From Rossellomorea vietnamensis (GTDB taxonomy: Bacteria; Bacillota; Bacilli; Bacillales; Bacillaceae_B): DNA of 35,708 bases. The DNA lies in the NCBI RefSeq assembly GCF_008180615.1, contig NZ_VTEH01000011.1, positions 1,114 to 36,821 on the forward strand. The letters are read 5' to 3'. Below the pieces are notes generated by a model, which ran no database searches, had not been told where the DNA came from, and saw only the letters and a program-made list of their open reading frames with translations. The translations under genes and the position numbers were made by a program. This document shows, one piece after another, positions 23,129 to 30,726 of this stretch (the stretch's first letter is position 1; each line of letters begins with the position of its first letter).

Positions 23129-24406
23129 ATGAAGCGTTCACTGCTGCCATTGGTCATGCTCATGCTGGCGATGCAGGGCTGTATGAACCAGAATATTATA
23201 GAAGAGAACGAACCTGTCCAGATGGATGCGGGGAACGAAAAGGAACAAATCGAAATCTGGCACACGTACAGCGATGAGGAGACAAGGATTTTCGAGAAGG
23301 AAGTCATCCCATTATTTGAAGAGGAATTTCCGGATATCGATGTCAAGCCGGTTCGCCAGCCTCATAACGAGCAGCTGATGTCTGCGCTGATCTCCCGGGC
23401 ATCCGTCAACCGCACGCCTGACATTATCCGGATGGACATCACCTGGCTTCCGAAGTTTGCCGACCTGAAGCTTCTCTATCCTGTGAGTGAATTCGACGAT
23501 TTTAATGAAGTCAAAAAAAGATTTTATCGTCCGCCCCTGGAATCCAACCGATATGGTGAGGACTACTACGGCCTGCCATTGAATACCAACACCAAAGCAG
23601 CGATTTTTAACAAAGATACTGTAGAAGACCTCGGTTTGGAACAACTGCCCCATACGATGGATGAATTGCTGGAAGTAGTGGAAGAAAATCAACTGACCAT
23701 TGGGATTAACGACGTGTCCCCTTGGAACAGTCTGCCCTACTTTTACGGGTTGGGCGGGAAGCTGCTGAGCCCGCAATATACCCAGGCTGCAGGATACCTG
23801 GACAGCAAGGAAAGCATCGAGGCCGTAGAGAGGCTTGTGCAGCTCTATGAGAATGGAAATTTTCCAGCTGAAATCCTGAAGGGCTATCCACAAACATGGG
23901 AAAAAATAAGGACCGGGGGCTACTTTATGATCGATGAAGGGCCTTGGTTTTACAGCGTCCATTCCCTGCTGGATATTGAAGTCCTGAAGAGGCAGACTGT
24001 TTCAGCACCGTTTCCGAGCAATGAGGTCTACACATCGGTCCTTGGAGGCGAAAATGCCGTTATTACGAAAGGGTCCGAGCACCGCGAAGCATCGTGGACA
24101 TTCATCAAGTGGCTGACGACAGAAACTCCGCAGAAATTATTGTTAACAGCAGGTGTGCTGCCGACCAATACGGAAGTGGAAATGTCCAGTATCGTCGAAC
24201 AGTATCCTTATTATGAAAGCTATATTGAAAGCATAGACAAAACTTTCCTCAGGCCGCCTGTGCCACAGTGGAATGAAATCAACTCCATCTACACCGAGTA
24301 TTTCAGGCTGATGTTTTCAGGAGAAATGAGTGCAGAGGAAGGACTAAAGAAAGCAGCAGAAGAGATCGATGAACTGCTGATACATAGAGAGGATGAAGAG
24401 GAATGA
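23129..24406 (+). CDS. Second sugar-binding lipoprotein, paralogue beside the two-component system
   Basis: ATG 23129 follows AAAGGA, which overlaps the response regulator stop (TAAAGGA), and gives a normal signal peptide (MKRSLLPLVMLMLAMQGC; Cys18). An in-frame ATG at 23105 is possible but adds eight residues before the signal. The 425-residue product resembles the SBP at 13074 throughout: IEIWHTYSDEETRIFEKEVI, RTPDIIRMDITWLPKF, GLPLNTNTKAAIFNK, PPVPQWNEINSIYTEYFRLM. It has no permease genes of its own. Placement between the regulator and the glucosidase suggests a ligand-binding partner of the kinase, as in other SBP-kinase-regulator systems, or a second SBP for the same transporter. Confidence 0.92.
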   Translation: MKRSLLPLVMLMLAMQGCMNQNIIEENEPVQMDAGNEKEQIEIWHTYSDEETRIFEKEVIPLFEEEFPDIDVKPVRQPHNEQLMSALISRASVNRTPDIIRMDITWLPKFADLKLLYPVSEFDDFNEVKKRFYRPPLESNRYGEDYYGLPLNTNTKAAIFNKDTVEDLGLEQLPHTMDELLEVVEENQLTIGINDVSPWNSLPYFYGLGGKLLSPQYTQAAGYLDSKESIEAVERLVQLYENGNFPAEILKGYPQTWEKIRTGGYFMIDEGPWFYSVHSLLDIEVLKRQTVSAPFPSNEVYTSVLGGENAVITKGSEHREASWTFIKWLTTETPQKLLLTAGVLPTNTEVEMSSIVEQYPYYESYIESIDKTFLRPPVPQWNEINSIYTEYFRLMFSGEMSAEEGLKKAAEEIDELLIHREDEEE

Positions 24407-26079
24407 ATAAAAAATGGTGGAAAGAAAGTGTTGTATATCAAATCTATCCAAGAAGCTTCATGGACAGCAATGGAGATGGAATCGGTGATCTGCAAGGAAT
24501 TACCTCCAAGCTGGATTATTTAAAAGAGCTGGGTATCGATGTCATCTGGCTGTCGCCTGTTTTTAAATCACCAAATGATGACAATGGCTATGATATCAGC
24601 GATTATCAGGACATCATGGATGAATTCGGAACGATGGCAGACTGGGAAGAACTATTGGCAGGCATCCACGGCCGCGGAATGAAATTGATGATGGACCTTG
24701 TCGTCAACCATTCTTCCGATGAGCATAACTGGTTTGTCGAATCACGCAAATCCAAGGATAACCAATACAGAGACTACTATATCTGGCATCCGGGACAAGA
24801 CGGGCAGGAACCGAATAACTGGACATCCTTCTTCAGCGGCTCAGCCTGGCAGCACGATGAAGCAACCGATGAATATTTCCTTCATCTTTTCAGTAAAAAA
24901 CAGCCGGATCTGAACTGGGAAAATCCTGTGCTGCGAAATGAAATCTACGACATGATGACATGGTGGCTGGACAAAGGCGTCGACGGCTTCCGCATGGATG
25001 TTATCAACCTGATCTCCAAAGCGGACGGACTGCCGAGCGCACCGGGCGGTAAAAAATACGATTGGGGCGGGGAGTTCTTCATGAACGGACCGCGTGTTCA
25101 TGAGTATCTTCAGGAAATGAACAAGGAAGTGCTTTCGAAGTATGACATGATCACGGTCGGCGAATGCCCGGGTGCTTCTCCACAGGATGCAGCCCAGTAC
25201 GCCAATGACGAAGGAACTGAGCTCAACATGATCTTCACTTTTGAGCATATGGATCTGGACTCCGGACCTGGCGGAAAATGGGATGTGAAGCCATGGAAAC
25301 TGGCTGACCTGAAGGACGTCATGACCAAGTGGCAGAAGGAACTTGAAGGAAAGGGCTGGAACAGTCTGTACCTCAACAACCACGATCAGCCGCGGATGGT
25401 CTCCCGTTTCGGGAATGACAAAGAATTCCGTACAGAATCGGCAAAAATGCTCGGAACCTTCCTCCACATGATGCAAGGAACTCCTTACATCTATCAAGGA
25501 GAAGAACTGGGGATGACCAATGTTCAGTTTGACTCTCTTGAAGAGTACAACGATATCGAAATCCATAACATGTACCGAGAAAAAGTAACCGAAGGCGGCG
25601 AGGATCATGACAAGATCATGAACGCCATCTACATCAAAGGCCGTGACAACGCCCGTACTCCAATGCAATGGGACGGCAGCGAAAATGCAGGCTTCACAAC
25701 CGGCACGCCTTGGCTGAAAGTCAACCCGAACTACACGAACATCAATGCAGAAAGCGCCTTGAAAGACCCTGATTCTGTTTTCCATTACTATCAGAGGCTC
25801 ATCAAGCTCCGCAAAGAGCATGAGATCATCGTATATGGAACGTACGATTTAATCCTGGAAGATGATCCAGCAATCTATGCTTACACACGTACATTGGGCA
25901 GCGAGAAACTGGTTGTGATGTGTAACTTCAGTGGGGAAGAGGCAGCGTTCACCCTGCCAGAGGGTATTGAGCATACTTCCGCAGATCTGTTGATCGGGAA
26001 CTATGATACTTCGGAGGAAGGTACTTTGTCTTCTGTGGAGTTGAAGCCTTATGAGGCGAGGGTTTATCTATTGAAGTAA
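24403..26079 (+). CDS. Oligo-1,6-glucosidase (GH13 subfamily 31 type)
   Basis: The product has 558 residues. The start ATG overlaps the SBP stop (ATGA). No signal peptide is present, so it is cytoplasmic. The GH13 barrel starts WWKESVVYQIYPRSFMDSNG; catalytic residues are Asp199 (GVDGFRMDVIN, nucleophile), Glu254 (TVGECPG, acid/base) and Asp328 (LNNHDQPR). The residue after the nucleophile is Val200; in this family Val here goes with alpha-1,6 bonds and Ala or Thr with alpha-1,4 bonds. It should release glucose from imported isomaltooligosaccharides. The C-terminal beta domain is complete. A strong terminator follows, so it closes the kinase-regulator-SBP-glucosidase operon. Confidence 0.95.
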   Translation: MNKKWWKESVVYQIYPRSFMDSNGDGIGDLQGITSKLDYLKELGIDVIWLSPVFKSPNDDNGYDISDYQDIMDEFGTMADWEELLAGIHGRGMKLMMDLVVNHSSDEHNWFVESRKSKDNQYRDYYIWHPGQDGQEPNNWTSFFSGSAWQHDEATDEYFLHLFSKKQPDLNWENPVLRNEIYDMMTWWLDKGVDGFRMDVINLISKADGLPSAPGGKKYDWGGEFFMNGPRVHEYLQEMNKEVLSKYDMITVGECPGASPQDAAQYANDEGTELNMIFTFEHMDLDSGPGGKWDVKPWKLADLKDVMTKWQKELEGKGWNSLYLNNHDQPRMVSRFGNDKEFRTESAKMLGTFLHMMQGTPYIYQGEELGMTNVQFDSLEEYNDIEIHNMYREKVTEGGEDHDKIMNAIYIKGRDNARTPMQWDGSENAGFTTGTPWLKVNPNYTNINAESALKDPDSVFHYYQRLIKLRKEHEIIVYGTYDLILEDDPAIYAYTRTLGSEKLVVMCNFSGEEAAFTLPEGIEHTSADLLIGNYDTSEEGTLSSVELKPYEARVYLLK

Positions 26080-26099
26080 ATTTTATAGTTGGTCACATT

Positions 26100-26137
26100 A
26101 GGGGTGTCTGGGAGTTTTCCTGGATGCCCCTTTTTTT
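26100..26137 (+). terminator. Terminator after the glucosidase gene
   Basis: AGGGGTGTCTGGGA pairs with TCCTGGATGCCCCT (with G-U pairs) around a short loop, followed by a run of T. Confidence 0.9.
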
Positions 26138-26154
26138 GTTTTGTTGGTTTGGGT

Positions 26155-26455
26155 TGGGCAGCTAGGGGGGTGTTGGTGCCCATTATTGGCAGGATGGTTG
26201 GATTTAGGGAAGCAAGGAGATTTGTTGATGCCCATTATTGGGTGGTTAGTAGGATTCAGGTCAGCTAGGATGTGTGTTGGTGCCCATTATTGGGTGGTTA
26301 GCTGGATTTAGGGCAGCTAGAGGGTTTGTTGGTGCCCATTATTGGCAGGATGGTTGGATTTAGGGAAGCAAGGAGGTATGTTGATGCCCTTAATTGGCAG
26401 GATGGTTGGATTAAGGGCAGCTAGGGGTTGTTTAGTTGCCCTGTGTTAGCTAGTT
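26155..26455. repeat. 52-bp tandem repeat array of GGGCA/TGCCC dyads
   Basis: Six units recur at exactly 52 bp; the right arm TGCCC occurs at 26177, 26229, 26281, 26333, 26385 and about 26437. Each unit is a dyad of the form (A/T)GGGCAGCTAGG-N-GTTGGTGCCCA about 28 bp long, then the linker TTATTGGCAGGATGGTTGGA or a variant. Some left arms have decayed to AGGGAA or AGGTCA. It follows the glucosidase terminator and holds no gene. Confidence 0.85.
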
Positions 26456-26464
26456 TAAGAAGTT

Positions 26465-26938
26465 CTATTTCTTTATAGGCACAAATAAATCAACTTTACA
26501 TTTCCCTTCTGGATCTTCGGCAGGGTTATTCATATTAAATTCAAGGTTGTGTCTATGAAAGTCCACCTCATAGCCGCTGTTCGGCAGCCATTGTTCAAAC
26601 ATGTATTGATAAGCATTATTCAGCTTTTCAGGCACATCATAAAATGGATACAAAGCATATTGTCCGCCATCCAGCTTTTTAAATTGCATATCAAGATGTT
26701 TCTCTTTATGGAATCCTTCAGGGATTGTGACACAAGCATCATGACGGCAATTATTACTCTCAACTAAATCAGGATTATCCAGAGAAATCCCTATAAAATG
26801 CTGTCTTGGAGGATAAAGCTCATTTTTAAATGCCCAATGGATCAAGCTTCCCCAATGTTCTTAGGGTTCAAAATAACTTCCGACACGCCGGATATATGCA
26901 ACTTCATTCTGTGGTAATTCCTTCACTGTGATATTCAA
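26465..26938 (-). pseudogene. GyrI-like effector-binding domain protein, broken by a TAA
   Basis: TTG 26938 follows GGGAGGGG and opens the frame NITVKELPQNEVAYIRRVGS, then YFEP, an in-frame TAA at 26863-26861, then EHWGSLIHWAFKNELYPPRQ and on to the stop at 26465. The reading frame is continuous across the stop and the sequence on both sides is that of stand-alone AraC/GyrI-type effector-binding proteins (about 157 residues). Family members commonly have Gln at this place, so CAA to TAA is the likely change. The part after the stop (126 residues from the next ATG at 26845) lacks its ribosome binding site. The intact protein would bind small ligands. Confidence 0.75.
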
Positions 26939-27055
26939 ATTTTATCCCCTCCCAAAATTAGATAATGTCCGTTTCAACAGTTTTCTCTATCTATTGTCAA
27001 AACTCCTTCTATTTTAAACTGTTTCTAGAAGATATTATCGCTTGGTGGAGTAATT

Positions 27056-27110
27056 GAAGGGAGGCGGCTGATTGTTCAGTGAACGCTCTCCTTTAGAGTG
27101 AATTCACCCT
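27056..27110 (-). repeat. Cassette-type hairpin repeat, copy 4
   Basis: On the minus strand: GGAGAGCGTTCACTGAACAA followed by TCAGCCGCCTCCC. It lies just beyond the terminator of the 27149 gene, in the same orientation as that gene. Confidence 0.6.
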
Positions 27111-27114
27111 GTCT

Positions 27115-27150
27115 AAAAAAAAGGTTGTCACTTTATCAGTAGCAACCTTT
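27115..27150 (-). terminator. Terminator after the 27149 gene
   Basis: On the minus strand AAAGGTTG and CAACCTTT form an 8-bp stem with a 13-base loop, followed by a run of T. Confidence 0.85.
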
Positions 27151-27355
27151 ACATTATTTCTTTATTCTGTCCTGAAGGATTTCTCTTTTCATTACGCTTA
27201 GATTTCAGCTCTTTTCCGGAATACCTTTTCATTTCTAAGTTGTCTAAATACCTGGTCAATGAAGCTTTTAGATCGGGATATTCTTCAATTTCTTTTGATG
27301 GATCAAAATCTGAAGCATGATTCATTCTTCCGGCCTGTTCGCTCATTGAATTCAT
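27149..27355 (-). CDS. Hypothetical small acidic/basic protein
   Basis: The product has 68 residues, ATG 27355 behind GAGGTG. It is hydrophilic: an acidic first half (ASDFDPSKEIEEYPDLKASL) and a very basic second half (MKRYSGKELKSKRNEKRN). No membrane segment or known motif is visible. A good terminator overlaps its end, which supports a real gene. No family was recognised. Confidence 0.6.
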   Translation of the reverse strand: MNSMSEQAGRMNHASDFDPSKEIEEYPDLKASLTRYLDNLEMKRYSGKELKSKRNEKRNPSGQNKEIM

Positions 27356-27472
27356 ATAGGTTTCACCTCAGTTCAATTATATCAATCTCCTAAGAAATCT
27401 CTATTCGAATCTTAAAGCTAGACACCCAATGAGCTGCAGAATTTCCACCCGAGATGGAAGCCTATCTCACCA

Positions 27473-27997
27473 CTAAAACTCCTTTAACGGCGGCTCACTG
27501 CTCTTTTGCCTGAAGTCTATCATTGTAATTTGTTTTGTCTCTTCTTTATACCCAAAAACATATTCCACCAACGGTTCGTCTTCGAAGGTTACAAAGGAAA
27601 AATATCCGCCTGAAAAACGAGGGTCACCATCTTCATCTATGCTGACCCTTGGATAGGTTGTGATTTCTTCCTTTTCAATAAGCTCTCCGTATCCCTGTTC
27701 TTGGAGGTAAGAATAGGTATCTTCTATGATCACATTTTGCTGATAAGTTTTAAAGAAGAAAATCCCTCCTGCGACCAATATCAATACAGTTGATGCAGCA
27801 ATACTCCACTTTTTCATAGGTTTTTCACTAGAGTCATTTTTGAACTCATTCCGAATTACTATCCCGATAAGCCCGCCTATGCTCAATGCAAAAAAAGTTA
27901 GCCAATCTATTCCTTTTCCTGTCCATAAACTTATGACTAATTGGATAATGAACAGACAACCTGCAAAATAAAAACAATCCTTTAATATACCCTTAAT
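27473..27997 (-). CDS. Membrane protein with extracytoplasmic domain; apparent ATT start
   Basis: The frame is open from GTG 28126, but the stretch 28126-28000 runs through a cassette-type repeat and encodes unrelated residues. A very strong site, GGAGGAG (28010-28004), lies 6 bases before ATT 27997, giving IKGILKDCFYFAGCLFIIQL as the N-terminus. The 174-residue product has three membrane segments (to about residue 85, the last ILVAGGIFFFKTY) and an acidic soluble C-terminal domain of about 85 residues (YPRVSIDEDGDPRFSGGYFS). No family was recognised. Either ATT is used as a start codon, or an ATG has mutated and the gene is poorly expressed. Confidence 0.6.
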   Translation of the reverse strand: MKGILKDCFYFAGCLFIIQLVISLWTGKGIDWLTFFALSIGGLIGIVIRNEFKNDSSEKPMKKWSIAASTVLILVAGGIFFFKTYQQNVIIEDTYSYLQEQGYGELIEKEEITTYPRVSIDEDGDPRFSGGYFSFVTFEDEPLVEYVFGYKEETKQITMIDFRQKSSEPPLKEF

Positions 27998-28018
27998 TGT
28001 GATCTCCTCCAAAAATTC

Positions 28019-28083
28019 TTCAACTAACCCCTTACTTGAAAAGAGGGCAGCTGCTGGTTTAACGAAACATCGCTCTATGGGGA
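28019..28083 (-). repeat. Cassette-type hairpin repeat, copy 5
   Basis: On the minus strand: GTTAAACCAGCAGCTGCCCT then CTTTTCAAGTAAGGGGTTAG and TTGAAG. It lies between the frameshifted membrane gene and the ATT-start gene. Confidence 0.7.
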
Positions 28084-28107
28084 TATAAAACGCACTGTCC
28101 ATATTCT

Positions 28108-28505
28108 TCATTTCAAGTTTTTCCACAGAGATAGTAATAAAAAAATCAAATTGATAAGCGCAAGAACACTCGGGACGTAAATGCTGACATTATTTAAACG
28201 AGCATATACAGCACTATAATATTCAGCACCGACCGCGTACCAGGATTTGTTCAGCCAGCCAAAAACAGCGATGGAACCGAATATCCCCAGTGATAACAAG
28301 TAGAGCCCTCTAGCTTCTGCCACTAATGTTGCTAGAAGAACAAGTACCCCGATGCGATAAAAAATCTCTGAGCCAAGGCAGACTCTTCAGGAGTAAAGTT
28401 AACTGGGATGTCTGAGGTGATTAACATCCTGTAGGAGAAAGCAAGGAACCAAAGGGCTGTACCTAACCCCAGCAAAATAAATCCTGTGATGTTCCTCCAA
28501 TTCAC
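28108..28505 (-). pseudogene. Membrane protein gene split by a frameshift
   Basis: Two frames abut. The first starts at GTG 28505 (or GTG 28550) and ends in ALAQRFFIASGYLFF at 28332. The second resumes as YRIGVLVLLATLVAEARGLY and runs to 28108. Adding one base to the A6 run at 28359-28364 (T6 on the minus strand) joins them as ALAQRFFYRIGVLVLLATLV. The joined product has about 132 residues and four membrane segments, and the join falls inside the third. The change may be a true mutation or a sequencing error in the homopolymer. No family was recognised. Confidence 0.65.
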
Positions 28506-28620
28506 AGTATCCGCCCTTTTATATTCATCTTTCCATATGACGAGTCTCACATACTTATAGTTTCATAACACAATAAAAGTGATCTGCCGTGTTGCAATTA
28601 GTCTCCTTTTTAACACATAA

Positions 28621-28797
28621 TCACAGGCTTTGAAAAAGCGTAATGGTTATAACGAATGCAGATAGGGATCCGACAGACAGTAATGTGATCATTTTTCTCC
28701 AGTCTATTTCTTTTGAAGGTTTTACAGCCTCTCTGGACACCGTAACCCATATAGCCATTGATACTATAACTAAGATAAAAGTAATTTCTTTAGACAC
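28621..28797 (-). CDS. Small two-helix membrane protein
   Basis: GTG 28797 follows GGAGGCGG at 8 bases; the in-frame ATG 28812 lies on top of that site and cannot use it. The 58-residue product has two hydrophobic helices (ITFILVIVSMAIWVTVS and ITLLSVGSLSAFVITITLF) separated by a charged loop (REAVKPSKEIDWRK). No family was recognised. Confidence 0.6.
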   Translation of the reverse strand: MSKEITFILVIVSMAIWVTVSREAVKPSKEIDWRKMITLLSVGSLSAFVITITLFQSL

Positions 28798-28841
28798 ATA
28801 AGCCGCCTCCATAAAATAAAATCCATCTTCATATCAGGATA

Positions 28842-28900
28842 TCTAACAATCGCTGAAGTAACGAAAGGAGGGGGGATGCTATCCAGCAAACACCCTCACT
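28842..28900 (-). repeat. Cassette-type hairpin repeat, copy 6
   Basis: On the minus strand: GAGGGTGTTTGCTGGATAGC then ATCCCCCCTCCTTTCGTTAC and AGCGATTGTTAGAT. It follows the 28910 gene. Confidence 0.6.
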
Positions 28901-28909
28901 ATAATAGAA

Positions 28910-29119
28910 CTATATATAGAAAACGCCTGACAGCGATAAGATGAAACAAACCAAGAAAAAAGCGAAGTGTTTCATTTGCTTCTGCTGTTTGCTATGTACT
29001 AATAAAAGGCCAACTCCAACAAGTGTGCCTAACCAAGCAATAATCCCCGCAAACGAATAGTCGAGAAAAATTGCCAGCATGAACCCAAGAAACATTATTC
29101 CGATAGCTGCTTTTTGCAA
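28910..29119 (-). CDS. Small membrane protein, TTG start
   Basis: TTG 29119 lies 8 bases after AAGGAGG; starting at an upstream ATG would add about 29 residues of poor sequence. The 69-residue product has three hydrophobic segments (AAIGIMFLGFMLAIFLDY, AGIIAWLGTLVGVGLLLV and FAFFLVCFILSLSGVFYI) and a basic loop (HSKQQKQMK). No family was recognised. A cassette-type repeat begins at its stop. Confidence 0.65.
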   Translation of the reverse strand: MQKAAIGIMFLGFMLAIFLDYSFAGIIAWLGTLVGVGLLLVHSKQQKQMKHFAFFLVCFILSLSGVFYI

Positions 29120-29581
29120 CCTCAACACCTCCTTGAACTTTTGTTGTTTAAACAGAAATTTCTCATAATTCACTATCCTTATTTTACCACAGTGAAAACT
29201 CCGCACTTCAATAAGCAGTAGATTCTTCGCTATTTACGAAGAAAAAACGACAATATTGATTTATAAGGGGTTAACTTTAGAGGTGCAAAACGCAATAATT
29301 TTTTATTGATATTACAGCAGATCTTTTACCAAGTGTGTGTTCGTACCCAATCTCGCATACGTTTCCGCAACACTGGAAATGCGGTATAGCTTAAAAAAAC
29401 CAAAACGGATTTTGTCCATCATGGTTTTTTTGTTTTTTGATAAGGGCTTAATATATGTAGTAGATTTATTGTTTTAAAAGCAGATTTTCTTTAACTAACG
29501 CTCCCGTAAGGTGAACTAAGAAGTAGCTTGGCATTAAGCGCCAAGATTCTCAATTGGGAAACATTTCTCCCAAATCGATAG
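29120..29581. other. 462-bp stretch without a gene
   Basis: Contains a hairpin with A7/T7 flanks (29393-29431), a CTTGGC/GCCAAG hairpin (29527-29545), a TTGGGA/TCCCAA hairpin (29554-29573) downstream of the 29582 lipoprotein, and a short piece similar to cassette repeats (AACTAACGCTCCC at 29495). No coding frame is supported. Confidence 0.5.
29393..29431. terminator. Terminator-like hairpin
   Basis: AAAAAAACCA and TGGTTTTTTT are inverted around a 19-base interior that itself contains GGA/TCC. It could work in both directions. No gene end is adjacent. Confidence 0.5.
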
Positions 29582-29944
29582 TTACTTTAAGATATTCTCG
29601 CTGAAGAATTCTGCAGCTTTATTTATATCTCCCGTTTTAAATATTTTTTCTTCAGAACCCAAAAAGATATAGTAAGGTGAATCAGTTATTTGAATGTTGT
29701 CATATAGCTGGTTAAATTCTTCTATATTAGAAGGATATAGCGTCTGCATATTATGAGATCCTTCAATTCTAAGGAATTCAGGAAGCATATCATCGCTTAT
29801 ATCTTTATTATCATCGATATAGAAAACAGTATATTTACCTTTATCCGGGACATCCAGATTTTGAGGAAAGTTAAAAGAAGTTTCTTTGGCACACCCGCAC
29901 AAAAATATTGCTATAAAAATAAAAATAGTAATTTTACCTTTCAA
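29582..29944 (-). CDS. Putative lipoprotein
   Basis: The product has 120 residues with a TTG start at 29944 behind GAGGATG. The signal peptide KGKITIFIFIAIFLCGC places the lipid-modified Cys at residue 18. The mature part is acidic, with strand-like segments (YTVFYIDDNKDISDDMLPEF, YYIFLGSEEKIFKTGD), perhaps a small thioredoxin-like or NTF2-like fold; neither is supported by a motif. No family was recognised. Confidence 0.7.
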   Translation of the reverse strand: MKGKITIFIFIAIFLCGCAKETSFNFPQNLDVPDKGKYTVFYIDDNKDISDDMLPEFLRIEGSHNMQTLYPSNIEEFNQLYDNIQITDSPYYIFLGSEEKIFKTGDINKAAEFFSENILK

Positions 29945-30014
29945 TATTACACATCCTCTATCTGCTTTTAATGCTAAAATTAATTATCAAAGAAGTTTCT
30001 TCAAATATTTCCGC

Positions 30015-30070
30015 TTGTCAACTAAGAGAGAAGACTGCTTTTCAGCAAACGCCCTCTTTACTTGAACAAG
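30015..30070 (-). repeat. Cassette-type hairpin repeat, copy 7
   Basis: On the minus strand: TTCAAGTAAAGAGGGCGTTT then GCTGAAAAGCAGTCTTCTCT and TTAGTTGACAAG. It directly follows the 30074 gene. Confidence 0.65.
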
Positions 30071-30073
30071 ATT

Positions 30074-30508
30074 TTATCCTGGTTTATCTAGTTTTTGTAA
30101 TGCTTCAGACAATCTATTTTGTATCCTATCATTGTCACTTACATAAAAGACCAAAATATTATTTATTCCGTATGCTTTATGTTCTACTACATCTGCTGTT
30201 GCTGTTATCTCTTCAAACCTTTGTATTCCCTTTCCTCTATCACTTGCCGAAGAAAAAACATAAACCGATAATGTATTGCCTTCTAAATTGTATATTTCAG
30301 GTGTAATACCGTTTAGTTCTTGTATAAAGACGTTCTCGCTTGGTAAATCTGTATTTTTATCTAATTCAAACCCTTGCTCAGCTATGAGAGTTTCTACATC
30401 TTCCAGTGTAATGTAGTTTGTTTCAGATGGAGTTCTTTCTGTTTCTTGTGGGCTGCAAGCACACATAAAAGATATGAATAGTACAAGAAATAATAGCTTT
30501 TTAATCAT
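30074..30508 (-). CDS. Putative lipoprotein
   Basis: The product has 144 residues, ATG 30508 behind TGGAGGTG. Lipobox FMCAC places Cys18 as the anchor (MIKKLLFLVLFISFMCACSP). The mature part begins with a Thr/Ser/Glu linker and continues with LEDVETLIAEQGFELD and VFSSASDRGKGIQRFEEITA. That pattern recalls small secreted Bacillus proteins of unknown function. No catalytic motif is visible. A cassette-type repeat follows. Confidence 0.75.
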   Translation of the reverse strand: MIKKLLFLVLFISFMCACSPQETERTPSETNYITLEDVETLIAEQGFELDKNTDLPSENVFIQELNGITPEIYNLEGNTLSVYVFSSASDRGKGIQRFEEITATADVVEHKAYGINNILVFYVSDNDRIQNRLSEALQKLDKPG

Positions 30509-30563
30509 ATATGTACACCTCCAATCCTATTAGACGAACATATTTATTTTTAGTTTCACCTTA

Positions 30564-30635
30564 TTCACCTAATCTTCCTTTACATGAACAGAGGGCAGCT
30601 GCTTGTTCAGCAAATGCCCCCTTAACAGAACAACG
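30564..30635 (-). repeat. Cassette-type hairpin repeat, copy 8
   Basis: On the minus strand: AAGGGGGCATTTGCTGAACA then AGCAGCTGCCCTCTGTTCAT and GATTAGGTGAAT. It lies downstream of the 30727 gene. Confidence 0.7.
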
Positions 30636-30726
30636 CTTAAACCTAAGCGAGTAGAAAGCATCCTGAAATACTTCAACTCATATTGAACTGTGCCTATTTT
30701 TTATCTTAACCAAATTTCAGTTCTTC

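Noticed and set aside
24841..25821. Long antisense frame (326 codons) opposite the glucosidase gene
   Set aside because: It lies wholly inside a clear GH13 gene, has no ribosome binding site and a composition expected of the reverse strand.
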